A stretch of DNA of 64,000 bases from Roridomyces roridus (Eukaryota > Basidiomycota > Agaricomycetes > Agaricales > Mycenaceae): positions 496,001-560,000 of the forward strand of contig JARKIF010000035.1 of assembly GCA_029378245.1 (NCBI GenBank), in the 5' to 3' direction. This document shows, piece by piece, positions 33,649-45,530 of the stretch. The notes beneath the pieces were generated by a model that saw only the letters and a list, made by a program, of their open reading frames with translations, was not told where the DNA came from and ran no database searches. Every line of letters starts with the position of its first letter. Position 1 is the first letter of the stretch. The position numbers and the translations under genes are program-made.

Positions 33649-36600
33649 ATGAAGTTCGTCACCGTCTTCTCGTCTCTGCTAACGGCCAGCGCCGTCCTGG
33701 CCTCGGGCACCTCCAAGAGGCAGTCTTTCGAGAATAACAGCGGGTTGTATGTTACGCCCACGGGATCACGTACGTCTTTCTCGTGCAGCCTAACCTTGGA
33801 GTCGCTAACGATGGATGCAGCGGGGTTCTACCAAGGCCATTCGAATGCGTCGGTGACCTTTGATCAGCACTCTATCTTGTTGGACGGGAAGGTGGGTTTC
33901 TCTGCTCAGCCTATGGCTAGCACTAATGAGAGCAGCGCGTCATGGTGTTCTCGGGCGAGTTCCACCCATTCCGACTGCCCGCTCCCGAGTTGTGGTATGA
34001 CGTCCTGCAAAAGTGCGCCCCCTCCCTCCCTCCCTCCCGCGCAACTCTCATCTGACGTCCGAGTAGATTCAAAGCCGCGGGCTTCAACGCTCTCTCTGCG
34101 TACTGTACGGCCTCCCTTCGTCTTGATAGATTCATCCGCTCATTCCGTGTTTCCAGGGCACTGGGGACTTTCCGCGCCGAATCCGAATGAGGTCCGGTTC
34201 ACTGAGCACAACGACCTCGCAAAGTTCCTCCAGGTAGCGAAGGATGTGGGGATTTTAGTCATCGTGAGGCCTGGGTGCGTCTACTTGTGGCCCTTCTTTA
34301 CTCGACTCTGACTGTGATTTGAAGCCCGTACGTCAACGCGGAGACGGCTGCTGGTGCGTTGTATCCTTTTTTCCTCTGCGCTGACTGAATCGAACTCAAC
34401 GCAGGTGGAATTCCCGGATGGGCGACCAACATTCCTGGGCTGGCACGTACGAACGTGTCGACGTACCGCGAGGCGTGGTTCCCATAGTCCGTCTCCCTCC
34501 CTCCCTCCCTCCCCTTCCCGCAAGTCTAACTCACAACCCTTAGCGTCTCCGCCTTCGCCAAAGCTGCCGCTCCCTTTCAATATCCCGACGGCCCTCTCAT
34601 CGCCGTTCAGAGCGAGAACGAATACTCCACCTCGGCGGCGGCGGGCATCCCCGGGCTCAACGAGCACATGCAGGACATCATCGACACGCTGCGAGCGGGT
34701 GGGCTAACGAGGATTCCGACTATCCATAACGATAAGGGACCGAATGGGCAGTTTGCAGGCAAGGGACTTGGGGAGGTCGATTTGTGCGTGTCTTTGTGCT
34801 GTTCTTGTTGTTGTGAGGCGTGGTTCGCTGAATTGCTTAGGTACGGCTGGGATGGATACCCGCTTGGCTTTGATTGTGACAAGCCGACTGTGTGGACCGA
34901 GTTGACTACGCGTGAGTCATCGTCTTCGTCATCCTTTGCTCTACTTGATCAACGGACCGGGACAGAGAGCGACGCGCAGCACCAGCAGCTCAGCCCCGCA
35001 GAGCCGTTGGCGATGTTCGAGTGGCAGGGTACGCTTGCTTGTTCCTACTACCACGTCAAATTCAATTGTTCTAGGCGGAGCCTTCTCGTATTGGAGCGGA
35101 CCAGGATACGATCAGTGTTATAAGCTCATCAATGAGCAATTTGCCAATGTGTATTACAAGGTGAATTCAACTTGCACTGGTAGAGGCGTCGATTCTGATT
35201 GGCGCACAGAACAACTACGCTGCCGGAGTGGCGCTTCAGAATCTGTATATGACTTATGGCGGGACAAATTGGGGCAATATGGTGAGTCTTAGCTTTCAGT
35301 ATCGGCAGGAAGCAAGCTCATATATCGTCCACAGCACTGCACGAGTACGCATTCTTGTTGATCTTTCTTCTTCGCTCACGCGGAATTGCAGCCATCTACT
35401 CCAGCTACGAGTGAGTATCCCACCTCCCGCGACCATGGTAGTTGATTCATCCGTGGTTTCTAGCTACGGAGCCGTACGCCATACATCCCTTTCATCTCTT
35501 CCAACCTAATCTTCCTCAGGCTATCGCAGAAGACCGCACCCCCACTCCCAAACTCGACGAACTCAAACTGCAAGCCCACTTCCTGCACGCCTCCCCGGAC
35601 TACCTCCTCGTCGGACGCGTCGGCAATGGCACGGTCGGTTCTGGCACGGCTTTCAGCTCGTCATCGGACATTTACACCACCGCGCTCGAATCGCCTGCGT
35701 CCAAGGCCACCTTTTATTTTGTAAGGCAGGTGACGAATACCAAGATTACGGATACGGACTTCAAGTTGAGGGTGAATACGACTTTGGAAGGGGAGATTAG
35801 TATTCCCAAGAAGGGGAATTTGACGTTGGCTGGCAGGGAGTCCAAGGTGAGTGATGATTTTCGATTGGCTGGGTTGTGGGGTGGGAGGTTAATGCGTTGC
35901 AGATCATCGTGACCAACTATCTGTTTGGCAAGTCCAAGTTGGAGTATTCGACGGCGGAGGTTTTCACTTGGGCGACATTCGACAAGGTTGACACCATCGT
36001 TTTGTACGCTCTCGAGGGGCAGTACGTCGAGATCGCTGTTGAAGTATCCACGCTGCTGCCCATCATCATTCCGACTGGTTCAAAGACCATTTCGGCGAAA
36101 CTGACTGGCAAGGTGCGCTCCATCTCGTCCTCGCTCATCGACCCATGCTTACCTTTCAACAGACTGTAACCGTCTCCGGCACCCCATCCGGCCTGACAGT
36201 CATCACCATCGGTGCCACGCGCCTCATCATCGGCGACAAAAAGACCGTTTCGGGCTTTTGGGCACCCAGACTCTCCACTACCGACCTCAGCGGCTCAGTG
36301 CACTACGACTTGACACCGGACATCCCCTCCGTCCTCGTCTCGGGCCCGTACCTTGTGCGCTCTGCGACGGCAAAGGGCCCGATCTTGCAACTCACAGGCG
36401 ACCTCAACGCCACCACCACCATCGACGTCTTTGCCCCGCTGAAATTCATCGGAGTCGAGTGGAATGGTGTTCCCGTACTTGTGATTCGCAGTGCGATTGG
36501 TAGTTTGCGGGGGACGGTAGGGTTTTCGAAGAGCGTCGAGGATGCGAAGATCCCGGTGTTGGCGAATTTGGATTGGAAGTGTGCGGATTCGTTGCCCGAG

Positions 36601-37927
36601 TTGGATGCAGACTTTGATGATTCGACGTGGGTGATTGCGAACAAGACGACGACGCAGAGGCCGCAGCAGCCGACTGCTGGGAAGGTTCGTCTGGGTTGTA
36701 TTCATCTTCCAAGGGATGCGAATGCTGATCAATGAGACTTGTATTATAGTACGTGTTGTACGCCGGCGAGTATGGGTTCCACGCCGGACAGTGGGTGTGG
36801 CGAGGCCATTTCACTGGGAACGCCACCGGCGTACAGTTGTCGATCCAAGGGTAAGCCTTTATCCTCCTCTCCCTCCTGCGTGGTTCGGACTAGTCATCTT
36901 GAACAGCGGGTTCTCCTTTGGCTATTCGGCGTTCATCAATGGAAAGTTCTTGGGCTCGGGTCAGGGTAGTTCGATTTCGCAGACTGGAGTCGACCTTCTT
37001 TCTCCTACGTTCAACTTTACTGCTGACCAGCTCGTGGACGGGGATAATGGTGAGTGTTGATGATTGTTTCTGTGTATTTCTGACAGAGGGTCTCGTATTC
37101 CAGTGCTTACGGTCATTCACGACTCGACGGGGCTGAACGAGGATTGTGAGTGCTTTCCAGTCCAGTTCCTCGATTTTGAAATGAACCCGGGTGTCAGATA
37201 ACATCAACGACGAGCACAAGATGCCTCGCGGTATTCGTGGCTATACGCTCTTGTCCGACTCGGATAACGACTTTACCGAGTGGAGGCTCGCTGGAAGTGC
37301 GTCCTTTCCCTCTCTTTTTCTTATACCGTCTTAATGGATGGGGTAGACATTGGCGGTGAGAATGCACCTGATTTCGTTCGGGGACCCTACAACGAGGGCG
37401 GGTGGTGGTTCGAGCGCGTCGGTGCCCACCTTCCCGGCTACGACGACTCCGCATGGAACGCATCATGCACCCCACTCCAAGGAACATCTCAACCCGGTGT
37501 CATCGCCTACCGCACAAAATTCAACCTCTCCCTCCCGACTGGTGCTGACATTCCCTTGGCGTTTGACTTTGCGCTGGATTCGGCTGCGCCGTATCGGACT
37601 CTGTTGTACGTCAATGGGTGGCAGTTTGGGCGGTTCCTCTCGTCGCTTGGGCCGCAGGTCAGTTATCCTGTGCCCGAGGGTATTTTGAACCATCACGGCG
37701 AGAACGAGGTGTTGATTTCTTTGTGGGCTTTGAGTGAGTTTTCATTTCGGTCTTGTTTTGTCCGGGAACGCTGAGCGATGATGTGAATTGTAGACTCCAC
37801 GGGGGCCAAATTCTCCAAACTGGAGCTCAACAAAAGGGCGTCGCTTACGTCTAGCAAGGTGGCCACTGTGGATATCGTTTCGGCGCCTGGATGGGCTGAG
37901 CTTCGGGGCAATGTGACGACAGATTAG
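33649..37927 (+). CDS. Secreted GH35 beta-galactosidase
   Basis: The ATG at 33649 opens a signal peptide ([18 protein letters not shown]) followed by a KR processing site. After removal of more than fifteen small introns the GH35 catalytic domain reads [53 protein letters not shown] and [21 protein letters not shown] (acid/base Glu, about 34612) and MFEWQGG (nucleophile Glu, about 35022) follow. Downstream are the LacA-type beta-rich domains and two jelly-roll domains ([37 protein letters not shown]). The stop is at 37925-37927. About 1,000 residues, normal for fungal LacA-type enzymes that release galactose from plant polysaccharides. A TATA-like ctataaat lies about 35 nt upstream of the ATG. 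Confidence 0.9.
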
Positions 37928-38693
37928 GTGCCTCGTGTGTGTTTATTGCGGATTGAAAATTATCGGCTTCTCGCATCCGAAAGACTGGCGCTGGCCCGAT
38001 GTCGTTCGGACCTAGCTCCGTACTGCGACCTTTCCAAGGGCAGAGTTTGTCGTCAGAATTCGAATTCCAGACCAAGACTGGGGTCTTCTGACTCCTGACG
38101 TAGGAGGCTGAACTGGGTCCTTCTGTCTCCGTGCGCCATGGCGGGGTCAATTGACGGACAACAATCCATCGTGAGTGAAAATCGCGTGAAATGGTGAAAG
38201 TCCTCGCGGCGGAAAATTCAGCGTGTCAAGCCATGACCAATTTTAGAGAAGGTCCGCCGTTCTTAGGCCGCTGGACGGGCGATCGCTCTGTGTTGGAGAG
38301 GGAGGCAGGCCGGTTTAACGGCCAAGGGTGCATCATCGTCCTAATTTTAGGAGTGGTCAGTTGTGGTCGTTTCATTGAATCTGCGAGCTTGGCCTTGGCC
38401 TTTGCTTCGTTCAACCGTATGTTCAACATCACATTTGACATCCATCAACATCAAGCCACTGACCCGCTCCACAGCACATTCGACGGGTGTGAGAGGGCCA
38501 GCTTTCCAGCGGTGTCTGATACCTGTACACAGCTCCAACGCTCCACTCGAAGAAGGTCGCCGTTGAGCACAATGACGCCAGACCTCCGCGCAATTTTGAC
38601 GACCACTGGATGTATATAAAAGCTGACCCAAGTCCTCCTCATTTCTTCACTCGAACACAATCCCTCGTAGTTCAAGCCCTCTACCAAACAAAC
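37928..38693. other. Intergenic; hydrophobin promoter
   Basis: No gene was seen. A TATA box (tgtatataaaag, about 38609-38620) lies about 75 nt upstream of the hydrophobin ATG. Confidence 0.5.
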
Positions 38694-41600
38694 ATGTTCT
38701 CCAAGCTCTCCATTGTCACCGCCTCTGTGCTCATTGTAGGTTTCCTTCACTCTTGAGTGCGTCGGGGACCTGATGTCTGTTGTAGTAATCATTATTCCCC
38801 GACCTTCTACCCGATTCTATTTACTCAGCTATTACTAAGTCTCTCTTCACTATAGTAGAATATTCTAGATATTATCCGTAGTATATAAGCCTGTAGCTGA
38901 ACCACGGAATGCATTATTCTTCTCTTGTTCACACTCATCGAACATCATCCAACAATAGGTTATGGGCCCCGGCCGTAACTGAACTTCTCCCGAATAATCA
39001 CACGTCTATCACCAGCTTGACCGCTCAAACCGTCACACACGTTAATCACCGGTTTTCGACGCACACTCGACGCCTCTCGATAATCACACGCCAGCTTGAC
39101 AGCTCAAACCGTCACACGCTTTGATCACCGTTTTTCGACGCACACTCGACGCCTCTCGATCTAAACCTAGGATCACCATCCCCACATTGTTATCATGTCC
39201 GAATCATCGACATCCGCCTACCGCATCCAGCATCTCCTTGGGGAGGAGAACTACGCTACATGGGCTGTGAAAATAACCGACATTCTCACCGATCAGAATC
39301 TGATCGAATATGTCACCGGTACTATTCCACGCCCCGTCCACACCCTTAACGCCAGTGGAGAAATCGTTGATCCACAGGGCGCGAAGGCGAAGGAAATTCT
39401 TGATTGGGATCGTAAGGACCGACAGGCCCTCTCCCAGATCCGTCTTCGTGTTTCCGACGATCCGTTGGTGTACATTACTGACGCCACATCGTCATCCACA
39501 GCCTGGACCACCCTTGCCGACACCTATCAGCCGAAAGGTGTGATCGCCATCGTCCTTCTCCGTCGGCAACTCTCACGCCTCCACTGCGAGGAAGGTGGGA
39601 ACGTTGAAGAGCACATTCGAGCTCTCAAAAATCTACGCACCAAGTTGGCCGCCCAGGGCGCCAAATTATCGGAGGAGGAATACTCCATCACCCTTCTCAC
39701 GTCACTGCCGGATTCCTGGGACACTTTTACCTCAGGCATCGACACGGCATCGTTGACGGACTCCACCAAACTCGTGGCTCGTATTCTCGAGCAGGACCGC
39801 CGGCGACGAGCCAAACCCTCATCCGACGAGGTAGCGCTCCCGGCACACGGCAAGAAAATTCGGCAAGCCCGCCAAATTCAACGCCAAAGTCACATGCTAT
39901 GGCTGCGGCAGAATTGGGCACATGGTTTCAGATTGCCGCGACGTGAAAGCTGGGAGAACATTCACACAGTCCCAGAAGGAGCAGAACACGCGCCAATCAA
40001 AGGAGCGTTATGCCAATAAGAATCACGCACACATCGCGGAACCAATCCCTAGCCCCGAATCATCGGATTTTGCTTTTATGGCACGGGACTCCACCGCACC
40101 CGCTCTGTCCCCTGACGCCTGGCTCGCCGATTCCGGCGCCACATCTCACATCATCAAGAAGCGGGAATTATTCACCACTTACGCGCACAGTGACCGAACC
40201 ATCACTGGTTTCGGCAGTGTGAAATGCGACGGCACCGGCTCCGCTGTCATTGCCTCTCATGTCAAGAGTTCGGCATACAACATCACACTCAATAATTCCC
40301 TTCATGTCCCCAGCTCGCCATACAACCTCTTGTCCATCAGCCGCATTGCCGATGCTGGCTTTCTGATCCAATTTGACGGTGATTACATGCACATATTCAC
40401 CAAGGGATCCAGTCGACGCGAAATCATGCGTGGCAGAAAGATCGGTAACCTCTACTTACTCCAGATCACTCAACCTGCCAACCGCATCACGGCCGCTGCC
40501 GCCGCCATGCCCGCTGTTCCATAAGTCCCATCACCCGTTCCGACTGCACCCGCCGTTTCCACTGTACCAACCTTTGCCGCCGTTGCTCCCGCACACTCAT
40601 GGGACAAATGGCATCGTATTTTTGGCCATATCTCGCCGGCATCCATCCGGATGTTGAAGAACAACAACATGGTCAATGGGATGAGGGTTGATCCCACCAG
40701 CACACCCTCAGCACAGTGCGTGGCATGCATCAAAGCCAAGTCACACGTCACTCCGTTTCCAGCCGAGGCTGAACGGACATATTCTGACATCGGTGACAAC
40801 ACTTTCACAGATGTTTGGGGACCATCGCGCGTCACCGGCATCTCGGGCGAGCGCTATTACATCAGCTTCACGGACGCAAAGACACGCCGCACTATCCTCT
40901 ACTTCATGAAGAAGCGCACGGAGGTCATAGACAAAATGCAGCACTACGATGCGTACATTTCCACGCAAACCGGCAAACATGTCAAAGCTTTTCATTGTGA
41001 CAACGCCAAGGAATACATTTCTAAGGCAGTTCGCGACTATCTCGGCTCCCGCGGCATCCGTCTTGAGCTCACGGCACCTTACTCACCTCAGCAGAACGGT
41101 GTTGCCGAGCGGCTCAATCGCACGCTTATTGAGCATGCTCGTGCCATGCTCGCCGCACACAGCTTACCCCTTTCCCTCTGGCCCGAAGCCGTTGCCTACG
41201 CCACGTACCTGAAAAATAGGTCACCCTCGCGCGCTCTCGGTGATAAGATTACACCGGACGAGGCCTATACAGGAAAGAAGCCTGACGTCAGTGCTCTAGA
41301 GGAATTCGGCAATCCCTGCGAAGTCTTGCAGCAGGATGGCAAGAACGGTAAAGTCTTTGTTAAGACTAAATCTTGCAAATTTGTTGGACTTTCCGACGAA
41401 TCCGGTGCTTGGCGTTACTACAACCCACATACGCACAAGGTACTTACCTCACGGAACATCACTTTCATCCGGGAACCTGTCACATCTGACACAGCTCCGC
41501 CTCCGCTCAAGGGGGAGAGTTTATTGGATTCCACGTCAAAATCCACTCCGGTTGAGCCTGAGGCTACGCAAACGACGCCAACAGCCGCCCCCATCATTCC

Positions 41601-43722
41601 ACCGTCTCCCGTTGCTCCCACTCCGAGCACTCTGACACCTGTCCCATCCGTTCCCACATCACCGGCCACCGCACCCCGCCCGAAGGCACCACGCGACATC
41701 AGCAGTGCCATCTCGGAGGACAACATCATCCTTGGCCCACGCACTCGGAAGTACGCTAAGCCCGACAGTGCACTACTCGGCTTTGCGCTGCCTGCCGTAA
41801 ATTCCGATCCCATCTCCAATGATCCACTCACAGTTGACGAGGCTAAGTCACGGCCCGACTGGCTTGAGTGGAAGAAAGCGATGGATGAGGAAATGGATCA
41901 GCTCCGTAACCTCAATACATTTTCCCCAGCACCTTTACCCCGTGATCGTACCGCCATTCCCTGTAAATGGGTTTTCCGTGTTAAGCGCGACGAGAACGGC
42001 TCTATCACACGCTACAAGGCCCGTCTCGTTGCTAAGGGATTTTCTCAGATCCCCGGCATCGACTTTGACGAAACTTTTGCACCCGTCGTTCGCATGGAAA
42101 CCATCCGTCTACTTCTCGCTCTTGCCGCCCATTACAACCTCGACATACACGTGGTTGATGTTATCGGTGCTTACCTCAATGGCAAGCTCGACGAGGAGAT
42201 TTACATGCAACAACCCGAGTTATACCAGGACGGCACGACTCTCGCACTACGACTCAACAAGGCTATTTATGGTCTTAAGCAGTCCGGCCGTGTCTGGAAC
42301 ATCGAACTCAACTCATCATTCCTCTCCCGCGGATACTCACGCCTTCTATCCGACCAGTGCGTTTACATCAAACGTAGCGGCACCGACATCACGATCATAG
42401 CCGTTCATGTTGATGACATGACCATCCTTGCATCATCGCCCGCGCTCATCGTTGCCGCGGAATCCGAACTTGAGCAGATGTTCAATATCAAGAAACTCGG
42501 TGATATTCGCCAACTTTTGGGAATGGAGATCACTCGAGACACTGATGGTTCTATCTTTCTGAGCCAGTCACAGTACATCACCAAGATTCTCGAGCGGTTC
42601 CAGATGCAGAACTGTCTGAATCCCGGCCCCGCTCACCTCACCGCCGTCAAACGAGTTTTCCGCTATCTTCGCGGCACCGTCAATCTCGGTATCAAATACA
42701 CGTCGGATCAGCACTCCACCATTGAGTTATTCTCCGACGCCGACTGGGCTAATTCACCTGACGACCGCCGATCTGTCACCGGCTACCTCTCAACCCTTGC
42801 AGGGGGAGTCGTGACTTGGAACTCAAAGAAGCAACCAACCACGGCGCTATCGAGCATGGAGGCAGAGTACATGGCTCTTGCATCAGCCACCCGCGAAGCT
42901 CTCTGGCTTCGTAGCATGCTCTCTGAGCTCGGCTACACACCCCATCTTCCCACTCACATCTCCGTTGACAATCACGGCACTATCTCCTTCGCGCAGAACT
43001 CTGGTTTCCACGCCCGCTCCAAACATATCGACGTTCGGCACCACTTCATTCGGGAGAACCTCACTTCTAACGAAGTATCAGTTTCCTACTGCCCTACCTC
43101 GGAGAACACCGCGGACTTGTTTACCAAAGCACTCGACAAGTCCAAGCACGAGTATTTCGTCTCTCGACTTGGAATGACTCGCGCTTGAGGGGGAGTGTTG
43201 TAGTAATCATTATTCCCCGACCTTCTACCCGATTCTATTTACTCAGCTATTACTAAGTCTCTCTTCACTATAGTAGAATATTCTAGATATTATCCGTAGT
43301 ATATAAGCCTGTAGCTGAACCACGGAATGCATTATTCTTCTCTTGTTCACACTCATCGAACATCATCCAACAATAATGTCTGTTCTTGCAGACCCTTGCT
43401 GCCGCCATTCCGAACACCACTCCCCCGGTTACGCCCCCCACCTCGAACCAGTGCTGCAGCAGCGTCGTCTCGAGCACCAGCACCGCTGCCTCCGCGGTGG
43501 CCGCCCTCGTCGGGCTTGACCTCACTGGTCTCGACGTCCCCGTTGGTCTCAGCTGCTCGGCCATCACCGTCGTCGGCAACAACTGGTCAGTATCCCGTTT
43601 CTTTCTCCCTCGATCGCGCTCACTGGCGATATCACAGCGGCGGCACCACGGTCACTTGCGATGCTCCCGCTGCCGAGTGGAACAACCTCATCGCGATCAA
43701 CTGCATTCCCGTCACTCTCTGA
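38694..43722 (+). CDS. Hydrophobin-like protein; intron 1 holds a copia element
   Basis: Exon 1 is 38694-38735 (MFSKLSIVTASVLI). Intron 1 is 38736-43391 and is swollen by the 4.6-kb retrotransposon. Exon 2 is 43392-43585, intron 2 is 43586-43637 and exon 3 is 43638-43722, giving 106 residues. Without the element intron 1 would be about 53 nt. The mature part has NQCCSSV, GLDVPVGLSCSAITVVGN, NCGG, VTCD and LIAINCIPVTL, the class I hydrophobin core. Six cysteines are visible rather than eight: the first Cys and the first of the second CC pair are absent. The protein is predicted to be a secreted surface-active wall protein. Splicing across the element decides whether it is still expressed. Confidence 0.82.
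38778..38957 (+). repeat. copia 5' LTR
   Basis: 180 bp with a TATA-like gtatataagc at about 38880. It matches the 3' LTR. Confidence 0.95.
39195..43188 (+). pseudogene. copia gag-pol, broken reading frame
   Basis: Gag (MSESSTSAYRIQHLLGEENY, UBN2-like) occupies 39195 to about 39855. A one-base shift moves coding to the frame of the zinc knuckle and protease. A single in-frame TAA at 40522 separates this from GAG-pre-integrase (KWHRIFGHIS). The integrase core has FTDVWGP, FHCDNAKEY and PYSPQQNGVAERLNRTL (D, D, E visible). RT spans CKWVFRVKRDENG to LLGMEITRD with VDD. RNase H includes LFSDADWA and SSMEAEYMAL and ends SRLGMTRA. The stretch that normally joins RT to RNase H (with a TRPDI-like motif) is absent. 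Confidence 0.9.
43196..43375 (+). repeat. copia 3' LTR
   Basis: 180 bp, identical by eye to the 5' LTR. It ends at the ATGTC duplication, where the original hydrophobin intron resumes. Confidence 0.95.
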
Positions 43723-44009
43723 GCAGTTGAACAGCACATCACCCTGGCCGCGGTGGATTCGGAAGTTAGCTCTTTTTGTACTTTCTCTCTCCCTTGCTTC
43801 GATGCTGGTCTTGTTGCGTGTTGAATGTCGCGGAATATAAGATCTTTTCGTGTTTGTTTTACTTATGAATTGTGAGGGAGGTTCGAGACTTATCGTGAGA
43901 GACAGGTTCGAGGCTGTCATTGACATACAGTCAGGTCGTCGTCTAATGAATCTCAACAACGTCAGCTGTCGACCGGAGCAATACCTCAATCTGCCCATTC
44001 AGCTCTCCC

Positions 44010-44230
44010 TCCGCCACCGATCCTCAACACAGCTGCTGCGAAAGTTTCACCAATCCTGCAAACAGCTCTTCCCCATCCGTCCTCAACGGCACGATCCACG
44101 TCCTCATTTTGTCGCCCTCCAACATGCATATCCCATGCAACTGATAGCGCCCCCTCGCCGCCATTGCGCACTCCACGAGATTCACCCACTCATCACTCTC
44201 CGTGTCTACGAGATCGTGCAAAGATCGTGC
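44010..44230 (-). other. Unrecognised coding relic, paralogous to 2838-3152
   Basis: DEWVNLVECAMAARGRYQLHG, then WIVPLRTDGEELFAGLVKL, parallels the relic at 2838-3152. The function and full gene extent are unknown. Confidence 0.4.
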
Positions 44231-44244
44231 AAGGGTGCAACCGC

Positions 44245-44480
44245 TCTTGAGCGTCCTCATCCTGCGGGCCGAGTGGGGCAACCTCATTGCTATCAACTGC
44301 ATTCTGATCACCTTTGAGTTCGTCCGACGTTCTGGATGAAACCTCAGGCCTCAAGGCTTATGCCCTTTCACGTTCTTGTTCTCAAGGTTGTAGGTACCTT
44401 GTAATTTTTGACGCCTGATACTGTTTCGTGTTCAATGTCTCAAAATATAGTATCTTCTATCTGTGACAAGTTTTCAGCTT
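44245..44480 (+). pseudogene. Hydrophobin 3'-end relic
   Basis: The frame AEWGNLIAINCILITF (about 44268-44318) matches the hydrophobin C-terminus AEWNNLIAINCIPVTL at 43675-43719. Downstream, tttcgtgttcaatgtctc...atatagtatc resembles the hydrophobin 3' region near 43826. The rest of the gene is missing or overwritten. Confidence 0.6.
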
Positions 44481-44538
44481 GAGCGGTGTGCGTCCGACTC
44501 CCGAGGGAGATACCACATACCTATGAGAAACCGGAATC

Positions 44539-45530
44539 TCACTCTGGCCGAGTTACATCTGCCTCTCGTGCCGCTCTGAGGTCTTCCCAAGATGGAAGAC
44601 CAAACATCTCGGGCAAACGATCCCAAATCCGCTGTCTCCCCTCCTCGTATTGGGTCCTTCCCTCGCGACAGCAAGTGTTGCACAACATTTCTAAAGAAGT
44701 TTCCTCCCACCAAGAGGATAGAAAATATCCCAAGGGCGCGAGTGCTTCCTTCCTCGTAACTATGGAGAGGAGCCGCATACGCCGGGAGCGACATTGGTCT
44801 GGTTTCGTGCATCCCGCGTTATCGAGCACACGCATGAAGCTGAATGTGTCGTGTACCTGCGCAAAGATGAGGGAATTGCGCGCGGTGAGACAGACGCGTT
44901 GGAGGGAGAGTGGGAGGTGGAGTGTGGGCTGATCTTGAGGGACACCACAGAGGATTGTGTCGACTGGGAAGGAACAGGAGATTTTGAAGATGACAAGAGG
45001 CATCGCCCATTGTATCCCGAGATCGTTCGCGAGAAGAAGACGAGTGAAGAAGTTTTGGGCGCCTAATGTGCTCGCGGAGGGAAAGGCGTCGTATTCATCC
45101 AACGACAGTGGCGAAGCCGTCGCCAAGTGAAGAAGTGCCCGATGGCGAAGGTAATTGACGTCGTATTTCGTGCTCAGACGCAAAACTCCTGCAACCACAG
45201 GGAAGGTCGTCGGTGCTGGTGGCCTCTCGAAGAAACTAAAAGCCGTCTGATCAGCAGCTGTCTGTCGAACAGCGGATGTACAAGGACGAACCTTGAGTCG
45301 AAGATCGCCTTCAGAAAGTACTCCGTATGCTCGGGCGAGTCGTGAAGGACGACTATCGGACACCCCTCTATTGTGGGCTGACTCGCTGGCTGAGGAATCG
45401 CCAGCATGTCCTTGAAGATGGAGGATCGAGCGGCGAGGATGCTCCCGGCGACACGGAATATGCGACTACCGGCCTGGATAACGAGCCCACCTTCGGGAAA
45501 CCAAAGATCGTCGACGCGGGTCAAGTCCAT
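44539..45530 (-). CDS. BTB/POZ domain protein, copy A
   Basis: Exon 1 is 45530-45292 (MDLTRVDDLWFPEGG), the intron is 45291-45236 (56 nt, gttcgt...tttag) and exon 2 is 45235-44539, giving 311 residues. The BTB core reads DDLWFPEGGLVIQAGSRIFRVAGSILAARSSIFKDML, then PIVVLHDSPEHTEYFLKAIFDS|SFFERPP. After the splice come VLRLSTKYDVNYLRHRALLHL and a C-terminal EGRQRIWDRLPEMFGLPSWEDL, usual in this fungal BTB family. Without the intron the frame would break, so the splice is well supported. The product is a likely cytosolic or nuclear adaptor protein. It is paralogous to copy B at 52542-53504 on the same strand. Confidence 0.85.

Larger units (their letters stand above)
38778..43375 (+). mobile_element. 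Ty1/copia LTR retrotransposon, defective
   Basis: The 5' LTR is 38778-38957 and the 3' LTR is 43196-43375. Each is 180 bp, TGTTGTAG...CAACAATA, with no difference seen. A 5-bp duplication ATGTC flanks it (38773-38777, 43376-43380). A polypurine tract gagggggag precedes the 3' LTR. Gag starts at 39195. Near 39855 the frame shifts before the CCHC knuckle (CYGCGRIGHMVSDC). The protease motif is LADSGATSHI. A TAA at 40522-40524 interrupts pol. The integrase, the RT (AVHVDDM) and the RNase H follow to 43188. About 60-65 residues between RT and RNase H appear to be missing at RFQMQNC|LNPGPAHL. The element cannot make a normal polyprotein itself. Confidence 0.95.

Noticed and set aside
34018..34520. 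ctccctccctccctccc runs as regulatory elements
   Set aside because: They lie within short introns of the GH35 gene and look like pyrimidine tracts or simple repeats.
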